Counted from the stretch's first letter, positions 1-6,647 are shown. The stretch: DNA of 7,912 bases from Clostridium sp. (GCA_016302185.1 JAEDOC010000096.1:1-7912); one strand, 5' to 3'. Translations and numbers: made by a program. Notes: a model not told the origin generated them from the sequence alone.

Positions 1-81
1 AGAACAGCCCATCGAATACAGAAGACCTGCGTGCTGTTTTTCGCCGTTCTTCCCCTGCTTCTTTTTCGCGTCCGGATTCAT
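1..81 (-). CDS. Possible start of an unrecognised gene downstream of valS (partial, low confidence)
   Basis: An ATG at 81 opens a frame of 27 codons that runs off the left edge and begins MNPDAKKKQGKNGEKQH. It is lysine-rich at first and then reads AGLLYSMGCS, which could be the start of a hydrophobic segment. A purine-rich GGAAGAGG lies directly against the ATG, which is too close for a good ribosome site. A second frame on the same strand is also open from the valS stop to the edge, but it uses several rare-looking Arg codons (CGG, CGA, AGG). I do not recognise either product, and too little is present to choose between them. Its position 77 bp after valS with no T-tailed terminator would suit cotranscription. 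Confidence 0.25.
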   Translation of the reverse strand, partial: MNPDAKKKQGKNGEKQHAGLLYSMGCS

Positions 82-158
82 CCTCTTCCAGAAGATATCT
101 CCAACTCACTACGCCGGGCGTTAGCTGCCGCGACGCCCTCACTTCCTGCGCTACATTT
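82..158. other. Short intergenic stretch after valS, no clear terminator
   Basis: On the minus strand this stretch contains a GGGCGT ... ACGCCC inverted repeat (6 bp arms, 11-nt loop) shortly after the valS stop. No run of T follows it, so it does not look like an intrinsic terminator. I see nothing else here. Confidence 0.3.
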
Positions 159-1943
159 TTATTTTCTCAGCTGCGCCAGCCGCTCCTTCACCTGCGCCAT
201 CATCTGGGAATATTTCTCCAGCTTGGCCTTCTCTTCGGCGATCTTGGCCTCCGGTGCCTTACTGATGAACTTTTCATTATTCAGCATACCATTGACACGG
301 GCCAGCTCCTTGGTCAGCTTTTCTTCTTCTTTCTTTAAGCGCTCAATCTCCTTATCCAGATCCACCAGCTCCGCAAACGGCATCCAGATAGTAGCGCGGG
401 AGGTCACAGCGGACACCGCATCGTCATCGATACCGGTCTTGTCCTTCTGAAGAACCACTTCGCTGGCGGAGCCAAGGGAAGCGAAGAAGCTGCGGCTGTG
501 TTCAAAGATTCCCAGAACCTCGTCACTGTCAGAAACCACATAAACCCTGGCCTTCTTGCTCGGCGGAACGTTCATGGAAGTGCGAACGTTACGGATGGCA
601 CGAACGGCCTCCTTGATGGTCTCCACTGCCTTCTCTTCTTCTGCGAAATTCCACTCTGCCTTGTACTCCGGCCATTTGGAAATCATGATGGACGGTTCCT
701 CATCCTGCAGATTACAGAAGATTTCTTCTGTGATGAACGGCATGTACGGGTGCAGCAGCTTTAAGGACTGAATCAGAACCGTCTTTAAGGTCCAGATGGC
801 CGCTGCCTTCGTGGTATCCTCATCGTTATACAGTCTCGGCTTTACCATCTCGATATACCAGTCACAGAATTCCTCCCAGATGAAGTCATACACCTTCTGA
901 AGAGCAATTCCCAGCTCGTATTTATCCATGTTTTCGGTGACATCCTTCGCCAGAGTATTTACCTTGGAAAGGATCCAGCGATCAGCCGCAGTTAAATCAG
1001 AAAGCTGTGCCTGAGCGTTTGGTGCCTTCTCAATATTCATCATGATGAAACGGGAAGCGTTCCATACCTTATTTGCAAAGTTACGGCTGGCTTCTACTCT
1101 CTCCCAGTAGAAACGCATGTCGTTGCCCGGTGCATTTCCGGTCATCAATGTCATACGCAGGGCATCCGCACCGTACTTCTCAATAACCTCCAGCGGATCG
1201 ATACCATTGCCCAGAGATTTGCTCATCTTCCGGCCCTGAGAATCTCTTACCAGACCGTGGATCAATACAGTGTGGAACGGTTCCTTTCCTGTCTGCTCCA
1301 GACCGGAGAAAACCATACGGATAACCCAGAAAAAGATGATATCGTAGCCGGTTACCAGCACATCGGTGGGATAGAAATACTCATACTCCGGAGTCTTCTT
1401 CGGCCATCCCAGGGTGGAGAAGGGCCACAGGGCAGAGGAGAACCAGGTATCCAGCGTATCCTCATCCTGATGCAGATGGGTGCCGCCGCATTTCGGGCAG
1501 ACCGTCGGGGCTGTCTTTGCCACGGTCATCTCTCCGCAGTCATCACAGTAGTAGGCCGGAATCCGGTGGCCCCACCATAACTGACGGGAGATACACCAGT
1601 CGCGGATGCCTTCCAGCCAGTGTAAATAGGTCTTTCCGAAGCTCTCCGGAACGAACTTTAAACGGCCGGACTTCAACGCCTCGATGGCCGGCTTTGCCAT
1701 CTCGTCCATCTTTACGAACCACTGGGGCTTTACCATGGGCTCTACGGTGGTGCCGCAGCGATCATGGGTTCCTACATTATGGGAATGGGGAACAATCTTT
1801 ACCAGGAGTCCCTGCTCCTTCAGATCCTCTACCATGGCTTTTCTCGCCTCATAGCGATCCATGCCCTGGTATTTGCCCGGTACGCTGATGGTGGCATCAT
1901 CATTCATGATGCAGATCTCTTCCAGATTGTGGCGCTTGCCCAC
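159..1943 (-). CDS. valS: valS 3' part: rest of editing domain, KMSKS catalytic half, anticodon-binding and coiled-coil domains
   Basis: This frame of about 594 residues carries the rest of ValRS. The end of the editing domain is followed by the catalytic core, with WCISRQLWWGHRIPA at about 116-130, a zinc-binding Cys set at 133/136 and 149/152, and GRKMSKSLGN, whose KMSKS loop is at 239-243. The anticodon-binding helical domain spans about 320-465 (DRWILSKVN ... EEFCDWYIE). A charged coiled-coil arm at about 528-594 is the usual C-terminal tRNA-binding arm of ValRS. The apparent GTG start at 1943 is really the Val codon of NDFEVGKRHN. It has no ribosome site at a normal distance, so I do not take this as an independent gene. 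It is the downstream half of the broken valS and ends with TAA at 159. Confidence 0.85.
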   Translation of the reverse strand: MGKRHNLEEICIMNDDATISVPGKYQGMDRYEARKAMVEDLKEQGLLVKIVPHSHNVGTHDRCGTTVEPMVKPQWFVKMDEMAKPAIEALKSGRLKFVPESFGKTYLHWLEGIRDWCISRQLWWGHRIPAYYCDDCGEMTVAKTAPTVCPKCGGTHLHQDEDTLDTWFSSALWPFSTLGWPKKTPEYEYFYPTDVLVTGYDIIFFWVIRMVFSGLEQTGKEPFHTVLIHGLVRDSQGRKMSKSLGNGIDPLEVIEKYGADALRMTLMTGNAPGNDMRFYWERVEASRNFANKVWNASRFIMMNIEKAPNAQAQLSDLTAADRWILSKVNTLAKDVTENMDKYELGIALQKVYDFIWEEFCDWYIEMVKPRLYNDEDTTKAAAIWTLKTVLIQSLKLLHPYMPFITEEIFCNLQDEEPSIMISKWPEYKAEWNFAEEEKAVETIKEAVRAIRNVRTSMNVPPSKKARVYVVSDSDEVLGIFEHSRSFFASLGSASEVVLQKDKTGIDDDAVSAVTSRATIWMPFAELVDLDKEIERLKKEEEKLTKELARVNGMLNNEKFISKAPEAKIAEEKAKLEKYSQMMAQVKERLAQLRK

Positions 1944-2797
1944 CTCAAAGTCGTTAGGGTGATCTTCACACAGCCGGTACCGAATTCTTTGTCTACATAT
2001 TCATCGGCAATCACCGGAATCTCCCGATCGGTCAACGGAAGCTTTAACATCTTGCCTACCAGATCCTTATATCTCTCATCCTCCGGGTTTACTGCCACAG
2101 CGGTATCCCCCAGCAATGTCTCGGGACGGGTGGTGGCAATCTCCACAAAACGGCCTTCCTCACCTACGATCGGATAATTGATATGCCAGAAGAATCCATC
2201 CTGCTCCTCATGCTCTACCTCTGCATCGGAAATGGAGGTCTGGCAGACCGGACACCAGTTAATGATACGGGAGCCTTTATAGATATAGCCCTTTTCATAT
2301 AATTTGGTAAATACCTCAAGAACGGCATCGGAACAGCCCTCATCCATAGTAAAGCGCTCCTTGTCCCAATCGGCAGAGGAACCCAGCTTGTGCAGCTGCT
2401 TCACAATACGGCTGCCGTACTCTTCCTTCCACTCCCAGGCCTTCTCCAGAAAGCCTTCTCTTCCCAGATCGTGCTTGTCAATGCCCTGGCTCTTTAACTT
2501 ATCAATGACCTTCACTTCAGTCGCAATGGCGGCATGGTCGGTTCCCGGCTGCCACAGTGCCTCATAGCCCTGCATTCTCTTATAACGGATCAGGATATCC
2601 TGCATGGTATTGTCCAGTGCATGGCCCATATGCAGCTGTCCGGTAATATTGGGCGGCGGCATTACGATAGTAAAGGGCTTTTTGCCTTCTCTCTTTCCTC
2701 TCTCCGCATCTGCACGGAAATACTTGCTGTCCAGCCATTTCTGATAGAGACGATCCTCTATCTCTGACGGATTATAGGTCTTTTCCAGTTCTTTCAT
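1904..2797 (-). CDS. valS: valS 5' part: catalytic N-terminus and first part of editing domain
   Basis: This frame encodes 297 residues, of which the first 280 are true ValRS sequence. The class I signature is HMGH at residues 56-59 (the HIGH motif), inside PPPNITGQLHMGHAL. The first Rossmann part continues with the GTDHAAIATE block near 85-94. A Cys pair, NWCPVC at 182/185, belongs to the zinc-linked region that leads into the CP1 editing domain. The editing domain removes wrongly attached threonine and starts well, with ATTRPETLLGDTAVAVNP at 221-238. The last 17 residues (LTTLRWASATIWKRSAS) come from the wrong frame and end at a stop near 1904. A protein from this frame alone would lack the KMSKS loop, the rest of the editing domain and the anticodon-binding domain, so it could not charge tRNA. 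Confidence 0.85.
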   Translation of the reverse strand: MKELEKTYNPSEIEDRLYQKWLDSKYFRADAERGKREGKKPFTIVMPPPNITGQLHMGHALDNTMQDILIRYKRMQGYEALWQPGTDHAAIATEVKVIDKLKSQGIDKHDLGREGFLEKAWEWKEEYGSRIVKQLHKLGSSADWDKERFTMDEGCSDAVLEVFTKLYEKGYIYKGSRIINWCPVCQTSISDAEVEHEEQDGFFWHINYPIVGEEGRFVEIATTRPETLLGDTAVAVNPEDERYKDLVGKMLKLPLTDREIPVIADEYVDKEFGTGCVKITLTTLRWASATIWKRSAS

Positions 2798-2847
2798 GGT
2801 TATTCTCCTTTTTCCTTCTGATGTTTATTAAAATAATGAATTCACTG

Positions 2848-3039
2848 TTACATCTGCTTCCGGACAATCTGGTACTCATCATCCGTCACATAATAGGGAC
2901 ATTCAAAATGCCTATCTCCCAGGAAAGCTGCCATTTCGTCCTCATCCAGAGAGGCCTCGCAGACGTAGTAGCCGTAATCCTCGTCATAGACATAATTCCC
3001 ACAGGTTTCGCAGCTTGTATGTCTTCCCTTTTTCTCCAC
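2848..3039 (-). CDS. Small four-cysteine protein, DUF6472-like, first gene of the valine T-box operon
   Basis: This 63-residue protein has four cysteines, in SCETC (C10, C13), YVC (C27) and FECPYY (C47), and many acidic and Tyr residues (YVYDEDYGYY, LDEDEM). The layout suggests a small metal-binding, probably zinc-binding, fold. It resembles the DUF6472 proteins I recall from Lachnospiraceae; the function is unknown, and the family name is from memory. I chose the GTG at 3039 because GGAAGGGGGAAG lies 6 nt upstream. The longer frame to 3177 would run through the T-box and its terminator. An ATG just upstream (ATGCCGTGG) is in another frame that loses the cysteines. The gene lies between the T-box terminator and valS, 50 nt ahead of valS, so valine starvation should raise its expression together with the synthetase. 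Confidence 0.8.
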   Translation of the reverse strand: MEKKGRHTSCETCGNYVYDEDYGYYVCEASLDEDEMAAFLGDRHFECPYYVTDDEYQIVRKQM

Positions 3040-3113
3040 GGCATCTTCCCCCTTCCTGTTGTGACACCGGTAAACGCCTGCTGCCGGCAGCAAATGCCGG
3101 ATATACAGCATAC

Positions 3114-3148
3114 AAAAACGCCCTCCGCATCTTCCGATGCAAAGGGCG
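3114..3148 (-). terminator. Intrinsic terminator of the valine T-box
   Basis: On the minus strand the stem is CGCCCT, two unpaired T, GCATC, the loop GGAA, GATGC, two unpaired G and AGGGCG, followed by TTTTT. The 5' arm contains the CCTTT that would otherwise pair in the antiterminator, so the two structures exclude each other. It lies about 75 nt ahead of the small-gene GTG, so it controls the whole operon. Confidence 0.92.
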
Positions 3149-3436
3149 ATATAAACCGCGGTACCACCTTTTTTCAACTGCAGGCACCATCACAACACAG
3201 TATCCTGCAATCCTCTTACGTCCGTTAACGGAGACAATCCGTGACCTCCTACTGGCAGATTCCGTATCTGCAAAACTCTCCTTACAGGAAGAATTCCTCT
3301 GATACCATGCCTCTGTGTTCAGAAATCCGGCTCCGAAGCTACCTTCCGTTCCTGCTTCCCTGAATCTCCTCTCAACCGGTGAGAGATTCTCTCTGTCGGG
3401 GCATCGTAACGTACTCCTCTTCTTCACAGCCTTTTC
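3114..3436 (-). promoter_or_regulatory. Valine T-box riboswitch leader (tRNA-Val sensing)
   Basis: The T-box consensus AAGGTGGTACCGCG is at 3157..3170. Its UGGU bulge would pair with a tRNA 3' end of ACCA, matching the A discriminator of tRNA-Val. The Stem I base is GGCTGTGAAG (3422..3431) pairing with CTTCGGAGCC (3329..3338). Inside it, the 5' side carries AGAGGAGTA (AGTA at 3412..3415) and the 3' side carries GGAAGGTAG. The closing helix CGTTAC pairs imperfectly with GGAACG. This places a GUA valine codon at 3340..3342 as the specifier, followed by a purine. The distal arm GAATCTC ... GAGATTC follows CAGAGAG, as in the AG-bulge region. A 6-bp hairpin GCAGAT/ATCTGC (3255..3271) sits in the Stem II/III area. 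The antiterminator pairs AAAGG with CCTTT, and the CCTTT also forms part of the terminator arm. Uncharged tRNA-Val should allow read-through into the small gene and valS. Confidence 0.93.
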
Positions 3437-3442
3437 CCTGAT

Positions 3443-3471
3443 ATCATAGTGTTTTTTTGACCGATTGTCAA
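3443..3471 (-). promoter_or_regulatory. SigA-type promoter of the T-box / small gene / valS operon
   Basis: A perfect -35 box TTGACA (3466..3471) and a -10 box TATGAT (3443..3448) are separated by 17 bp that include an A-rich run. Transcription should start near 3436, just before Stem I of the T-box. The -35 box lies only 15 bp beyond the stop codon of the upstream hydrolase gene. Confidence 0.9.
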
Positions 3472-3485
3472 GAGGTTCCAGGAAT

Positions 3486-5093
3486 CTATTCCTTCAGAAA
3501 GCGTGCTGTACGCTCCATCACATCCCGAAGGATCTCCAGATTTTCCATTGTTACCCCGGTTTCCAGAGAATGATTGGCTCCGGGATAGAGAAACAGAGGA
3601 ATTTCTTTTTCCCGGCAGATGATCTTTAACTGTTCCCCGTTTACCATCGAATCCGAAGTTCCGCTGAACACAATCCGTCTTTCCCCTGAATGAGCCAGCT
3701 GCAAAAGCGTCTGATCCACCGGGGTAAATAAAATCTCACAAATGCGGGCCTGACAGCCTGCTGCCCGCAGCAGGGAAACCATAAAACCGGCTGCCGCTGT
3801 CCCCACACTTTTTCCCACCAGATAAATCCGAGCAAAGCCGCTCCAGTCCCTCTCTGCTACAAAGAGCTCCAGCCGCGTGTGTATCAGCGCAATTACCTCA
3901 GGAATATGCTCTTTCCCGGATGGCAAAGGACCGTAATCCACGGAAAGAACCGGTATCCCCTGCTCTCCAAGAAGCTTCTTCGTATAATAAAACAACGGTT
4001 TATCCACGTGATACCCCATCCCCGGGAGCAGCACTGCCAGACACCGCTCACCGGATGGTTCGGTTTCTTCGGTCAAAGTTGGTTCTGCCCCGGAATACAA
4101 TTCCGTTTGTGCCAGAACCGGATAATATCTCCACAATCCATCGATAAGCTGTCTCGTAATCCGGTTCCGCTTCCGAAGGTAATCCAGATGGGACAGGCAC
4201 TCTCCCACCGCAAACCGTTTCTGGGTCGCGGGGAACTCTTCCCAGCTTCTGGCCCGGATTTTCCAGCGCATCAGCCCTGCAATCTCGTATGCGGTCATGC
4301 CGGGTCTCTCCCGGATGGAGTCCTCCGCATTCTGAAGGCGCCGTTCATGATGCGCCAGCAGCGCATCGATCCTTTCGCGGTAAGCGCCGGTCTTCCGATG
4401 ACCGGGAAGCGCCACCCTCACCGGATACTCCCTCACTGCCCGCAGACTGTCCAGATAATCCCCCAGGGAATCCTCCACGCCGCGCCAGGCCGTGATATTC
4501 GGGGAAATGTCAAACAGCACATGATCTCCCGTAAACATGATCCGTCGTTCCTCCACCCAGAACATGGCATTTCCCGGCGTATGACCCGGAACCTCAATTG
4601 TTCTCAGTGTATAATCTCCAACGGTAATCTCATCCCCGTCTTTTAGTACGGTAAACCGCTCATCCACCGCTCCGACACCATAGTCTACGGAAGGGTTATT
4701 AATATAAGTGGATTCCAGAATATCACGTGGAAAGCCTTCTTCCAGATATCTCCGGTATCTCTCTTCATAGGGCACTCCAAAAACATCCCTCTTCAGAATT
4801 CCCAGATCCGTTCCTGTAATATAGATTTTCCTCCCGGATCCGGCAAATTCCCTGGACAGGCCCGCGTGATCCGAATGCAGGTGGGTCAGCAGCACATCCA
4901 TTCTCTCTGTATCTACTCCCAGCTTCTGCAATCCTTCCCGCAGTGCAATCCGGCACTCCTCTCTCCGGAATCCGGTATCTATCAGCAAATCTCCTTCTGT
5001 TCCGCGAATCAGGTAGCTGTTCAGTTCCTTCAGCGGATTTCCCGGCAGAGGTATTCCAATCCGATAGAGATTCTCCCCAATCTGTTCTGTCAT
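3486..5093 (-). CDS. Fusion of metallo-beta-lactamase-fold hydrolase and alpha/beta hydrolase
   Basis: This 535-residue protein appears to join two enzymes. Residues 1-240 are a metallo-beta-lactamase fold, with HLHSDH at 71-76, VPGHTPGN (His171), TGDH (Asp190) and LPGH (His232), the usual two-metal ligand set. Residues about 245-325 (MTAYEIAGLMRW ... HLDYLRKRNRI) look like the winged-helix tail seen in LACTB2-like members. Residues about 350-535 look like a small alpha/beta hydrolase: VLLPGMGYHVDKP, the nucleophile elbow GKSVG with Ser429, Asp481 in GTSDS, and His508 in GANHS. Substrates are unknown. I chose the ATG at 5093 because GAGG lies 9 nt upstream and the MBL fold begins right after it. 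The longer frame to 5153 would overlap the upstream gene. It starts 19 nt after the carboxypeptidase stop, so the two are probably cotranscribed. It has no signal peptide and should be cytoplasmic. Confidence 0.85.
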   Translation of the reverse strand: MTEQIGENLYRIGIPLPGNPLKELNSYLIRGTEGDLLIDTGFRREECRIALREGLQKLGVDTERMDVLLTHLHSDHAGLSREFAGSGRKIYITGTDLGILKRDVFGVPYEERYRRYLEEGFPRDILESTYINNPSVDYGVGAVDERFTVLKDGDEITVGDYTLRTIEVPGHTPGNAMFWVEERRIMFTGDHVLFDISPNITAWRGVEDSLGDYLDSLRAVREYPVRVALPGHRKTGAYRERIDALLAHHERRLQNAEDSIRERPGMTAYEIAGLMRWKIRARSWEEFPATQKRFAVGECLSHLDYLRKRNRITRQLIDGLWRYYPVLAQTELYSGAEPTLTEETEPSGERCLAVLLPGMGYHVDKPLFYYTKKLLGEQGIPVLSVDYGPLPSGKEHIPEVIALIHTRLELFVAERDWSGFARIYLVGKSVGTAAAGFMVSLLRAAGCQARICEILFTPVDQTLLQLAHSGERRIVFSGTSDSMVNGEQLKIICREKEIPLFLYPGANHSLETGVTMENLEILRDVMERTARFLKE

Positions 5094-5112
5094 TTCATTT
5101 AACCTCGATCCT

Positions 5113-6594
5113 TCAGGATATCCATACACCGTTTCCGTCCACCCGGTAACCATCCGGTGTGGTTCCGTTCACGAACAGGCTTCCGTCCTCATCCACGTAA
5201 TACCAGAGCTGATTTGTCTCGATCCAGCGGGAAAATGCCATGGCGCCGCTGGCATCAAAATAATGCCAGGTTCCGTTCACCAGATGCCAGCCGGTCAGCA
5301 TCATTCCATCCTTTGCAAAACCGTAAACTTCTCCATGAATCCGAAGGTACTCCTCCCCGGCATAGCTTCCGTCCGATTTCTGAAACTTCCAATTCTCTCT
5401 CTGGGAAATCCATCTGCCTTCTGCGGCCGGATACGCCTCTCTTCCGTGCACCATTGAAGAAAGAACGGCAGAAGCTCCCGGACCATTCACTGAAGCTGAC
5501 GCTGTATCCTCTGCACCCGCGGGTTTCACCGCCGATATGGTGCCGGGATAAACCGCTGCAGCTCCGCTTCCGCCCGGATTCACCGCTTCTGCTCCGCTTC
5601 CGCCTGGATTCGTCTCCGGGCTGCTGCCGCCCTTCACCACTTCAAAACCGTAATCCAGCAGCTTCTTTGTATCGCTATAATGGGTCTGACGGCTCTTCAA
5701 AATCACAGCAATCAAACGGGTTCCATTCTGCTCCGCACAGGTAACCAGCGTATTGCCTGCCAGGGAAGTAAAACCGGTCTTGCCGCCTACTATGCCCGGA
5801 TAGTATTCCGTGCGGGCCGGATCCAGCATTTTGTGCCCCATAGTCAGTGTACGGGAGTAAGAAACCGCCTTCGTTGCCGGAAACTCATATTTCAGGGTGG
5901 AAGCCACCTGGCGGACGGTTGCATTGTTAAATGCAGCACTGGCAATCAGCGCCATGTCATGGGCTGTGGTATAATGATCCGAATTGTTTAATCCGTTGGG
6001 ATTTACAAAATGAGTATTGGTACATCCCAGAGAAGCAGCCTTCTGATTCATCAGATCGGAAAATGCGCTGATACTGCCGGAGACATGCTCCGCCAGTCCA
6101 TTGGCCACCTCATTGGCCGATTTCAGCAGGAGACCGTACATACAGTCCTTTACCGAAACCTGATCACCCGCTTTCAGATTCAAAGTGACCGCGCCGCTCT
6201 CCAGCTTTGTCACCGCAGTTTCGGAGAAGGTTACCGTCTGATCCATTCCGCAGCGCTCCGCCACCAGGAGTGCCGTCATCAGCTTGGTGATACTGGCCGG
6301 ATAGAACTTCTGATCCGGATTTTTCTCAAACAGGAAGGTTCCGTGCGTCGCATCGTAGAGAACCGCTCCCTCCGCCGCGATCTCCGGCTGCGCGGCCTCA
6401 GTGGGTGCTGCTGTCAGGGGAACTGCCCCCGAAGTGATCGTCTCTGTTCCCTGACTTGTCTGGCTCTGCGCACCTGCGCTCTCTGAAGCCGGCCCATACG
6501 CAGCAAAAGCGGACGATGCAGGAGCACCGGCCGCCAATACTGCCGCCAGAATAAGACTGGCCCATTTTTTTGTTTTATAGGTATTCCTCTTCAT
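5113..6594 (-). CDS. Exported serine-type D-Ala-D-Ala carboxypeptidase (S11/PBP5 family) with C-terminal wall-binding repeats
   Basis: The enzyme removes the terminal D-Ala from peptidoglycan stem peptides and so limits cross-linking. Its 493 residues begin with a signal peptide (KRNTYKTKK, then a hydrophobic run, with AFA cleavage near residue 31). A Ser/Thr/Ala-rich spacer follows to about 72. The S11 catalytic domain spans about 73-320, with SITK (Ser101-Lys104), SAN (159-161) and KTG (272-274). The usual PBP5 C-terminal domain and amphipathic membrane anchor are absent. In their place are a Gly/Pro/Ala linker (about 321-390) and repeats rich in aromatic residues and Gly, such as GWHLVNGTWHYFDASG, typical of cell-wall/choline-binding modules. 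The protein is thus probably held to the wall and not to the membrane. GGAAG lies 10 nt before the ATG. The promoter is at 6712..6740. The best name is DacA/DacF-like, but I give no symbol. Confidence 0.92.
   Translation of the reverse strand: MKRNTYKTKKWASLILAAVLAAGAPASSAFAAYGPASESAGAQSQTSQGTETITSGAVPLTAAPTEAAQPEIAAEGAVLYDATHGTFLFEKNPDQKFYPASITKLMTALLVAERCGMDQTVTFSETAVTKLESGAVTLNLKAGDQVSVKDCMYGLLLKSANEVANGLAEHVSGSISAFSDLMNQKAASLGCTNTHFVNPNGLNNSDHYTTAHDMALIASAAFNNATVRQVASTLKYEFPATKAVSYSRTLTMGHKMLDPARTEYYPGIVGGKTGFTSLAGNTLVTCAEQNGTRLIAVILKSRQTHYSDTKKLLDYGFEVVKGGSSPETNPGGSGAEAVNPGGSGAAAVYPGTISAVKPAGAEDTASASVNGPGASAVLSSMVHGREAYPAAEGRWISQRENWKFQKSDGSYAGEEYLRIHGEVYGFAKDGMMLTGWHLVNGTWHYFDASGAMAFSRWIETNQLWYYVDEDGSLFVNGTTPDGYRVDGNGVWIS
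5552..5611 (-). repeat. Two tandem 30-bp repeats in the carboxypeptidase linker
   Basis: Two adjacent 30-bp copies (5552..5581 and 5582..5611) match at 27 of 30 positions. They encode NPGGSGAEAV and NPGGSGAAAV in the linker between the catalytic domain and the wall-binding repeats. Being in frame and low-complexity, the array could vary in copy number between strains without breaking the gene. Confidence 0.8.
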
Positions 6595-6647
6595 TCGTTT
6601 TTAGCTTCCTTCATTTCTTATATTCTGTTCTTTCAGACGGCTATCTT

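Larger units (their letters stand above)
159..2797 (-). pseudogene. valS: Valyl-tRNA synthetase gene interrupted by a frameshifting deletion
   Basis: Two adjoining open frames together give a class I valyl-tRNA synthetase that joins valine to tRNA-Val in the cytoplasm. The intact protein would be about 883 residues, usual for the family. The 5' frame is correct up to the sequence GTGCVKIT (residue 280) and then goes out of frame. The expected sequence resumes in another frame with NDFEVGKRHNLEE. ValRS proteins normally have PAHDP between these blocks. Here only two bases (C and T, at 1957 and 1956) separate the ACC of the Thr codon from the AAC of the Asn codon, where 15 are expected, so 13 nt are missing. 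The ATG at 2797 is preceded by AAAGGAGAATAACC, a strong ribosome site. The gene lies 50 nt after a small cysteine-rich gene, and a valine T-box controls both. The lesion may be an assembly or sequencing error. Confidence 0.85.

Noticed and set aside
31..450. Plus-strand open frame at the left edge
   Set aside because: Most of it is antisense to the valS coiled-coil region, and it is Ser/Leu/Phe-rich in the way a reversed Lys/Glu-rich gene reads.
1904..1943. GTG at 1943 as the start of an independent gene encoding the C-terminal ValRS half
   Set aside because: It is the Val codon of the conserved NDFEVGKRHN block, has no ribosome site at a usual distance, and the product would lack the N-terminal catalytic half.
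3084..3100. CCGGCA/TGCCGG hairpin after the T-box terminator
   Set aside because: It has no T run after it and no clear partner for an alternative fold; probably incidental, though it could slow or stabilise the mRNA end.
2886..3167. Minus-strand frame including an ATG (MPWRKRED) just ahead of the small cysteine gene
   Set aside because: It loses the four-cysteine pattern and the acidic/Tyr-rich composition; the GTG frame at 3039 has a better ribosome spacing and family-like sequence.
3315..3320. CAC after GAA in the leader as a histidine specifier codon
   Set aside because: It lies outside the Stem I base helix once GGCTGTGAAG is paired with CTTCGGAGCC, and the UGGU bulge and downstream valS fit valine.
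2984..3427. Minus-strand open frame of 147 codons through the T-box
   Set aside because: It spans Stem I, the T-box sequence and the terminator, so it is a leader RNA and not coding.
3879..4646. Plus-strand open frame of 255 codons
   Set aside because: It lies wholly opposite the metallo-beta-lactamase/alpha-beta hydrolase gene, which has clear catalytic motifs; the plus-strand translation shows no recognisable domain.
5157..5744. Plus-strand open frame of 195 codons
   Set aside because: It is antisense to the linker and wall-binding repeats of the carboxypeptidase; the product is rich in Arg/Pro/Ser, as expected for a shadow frame.
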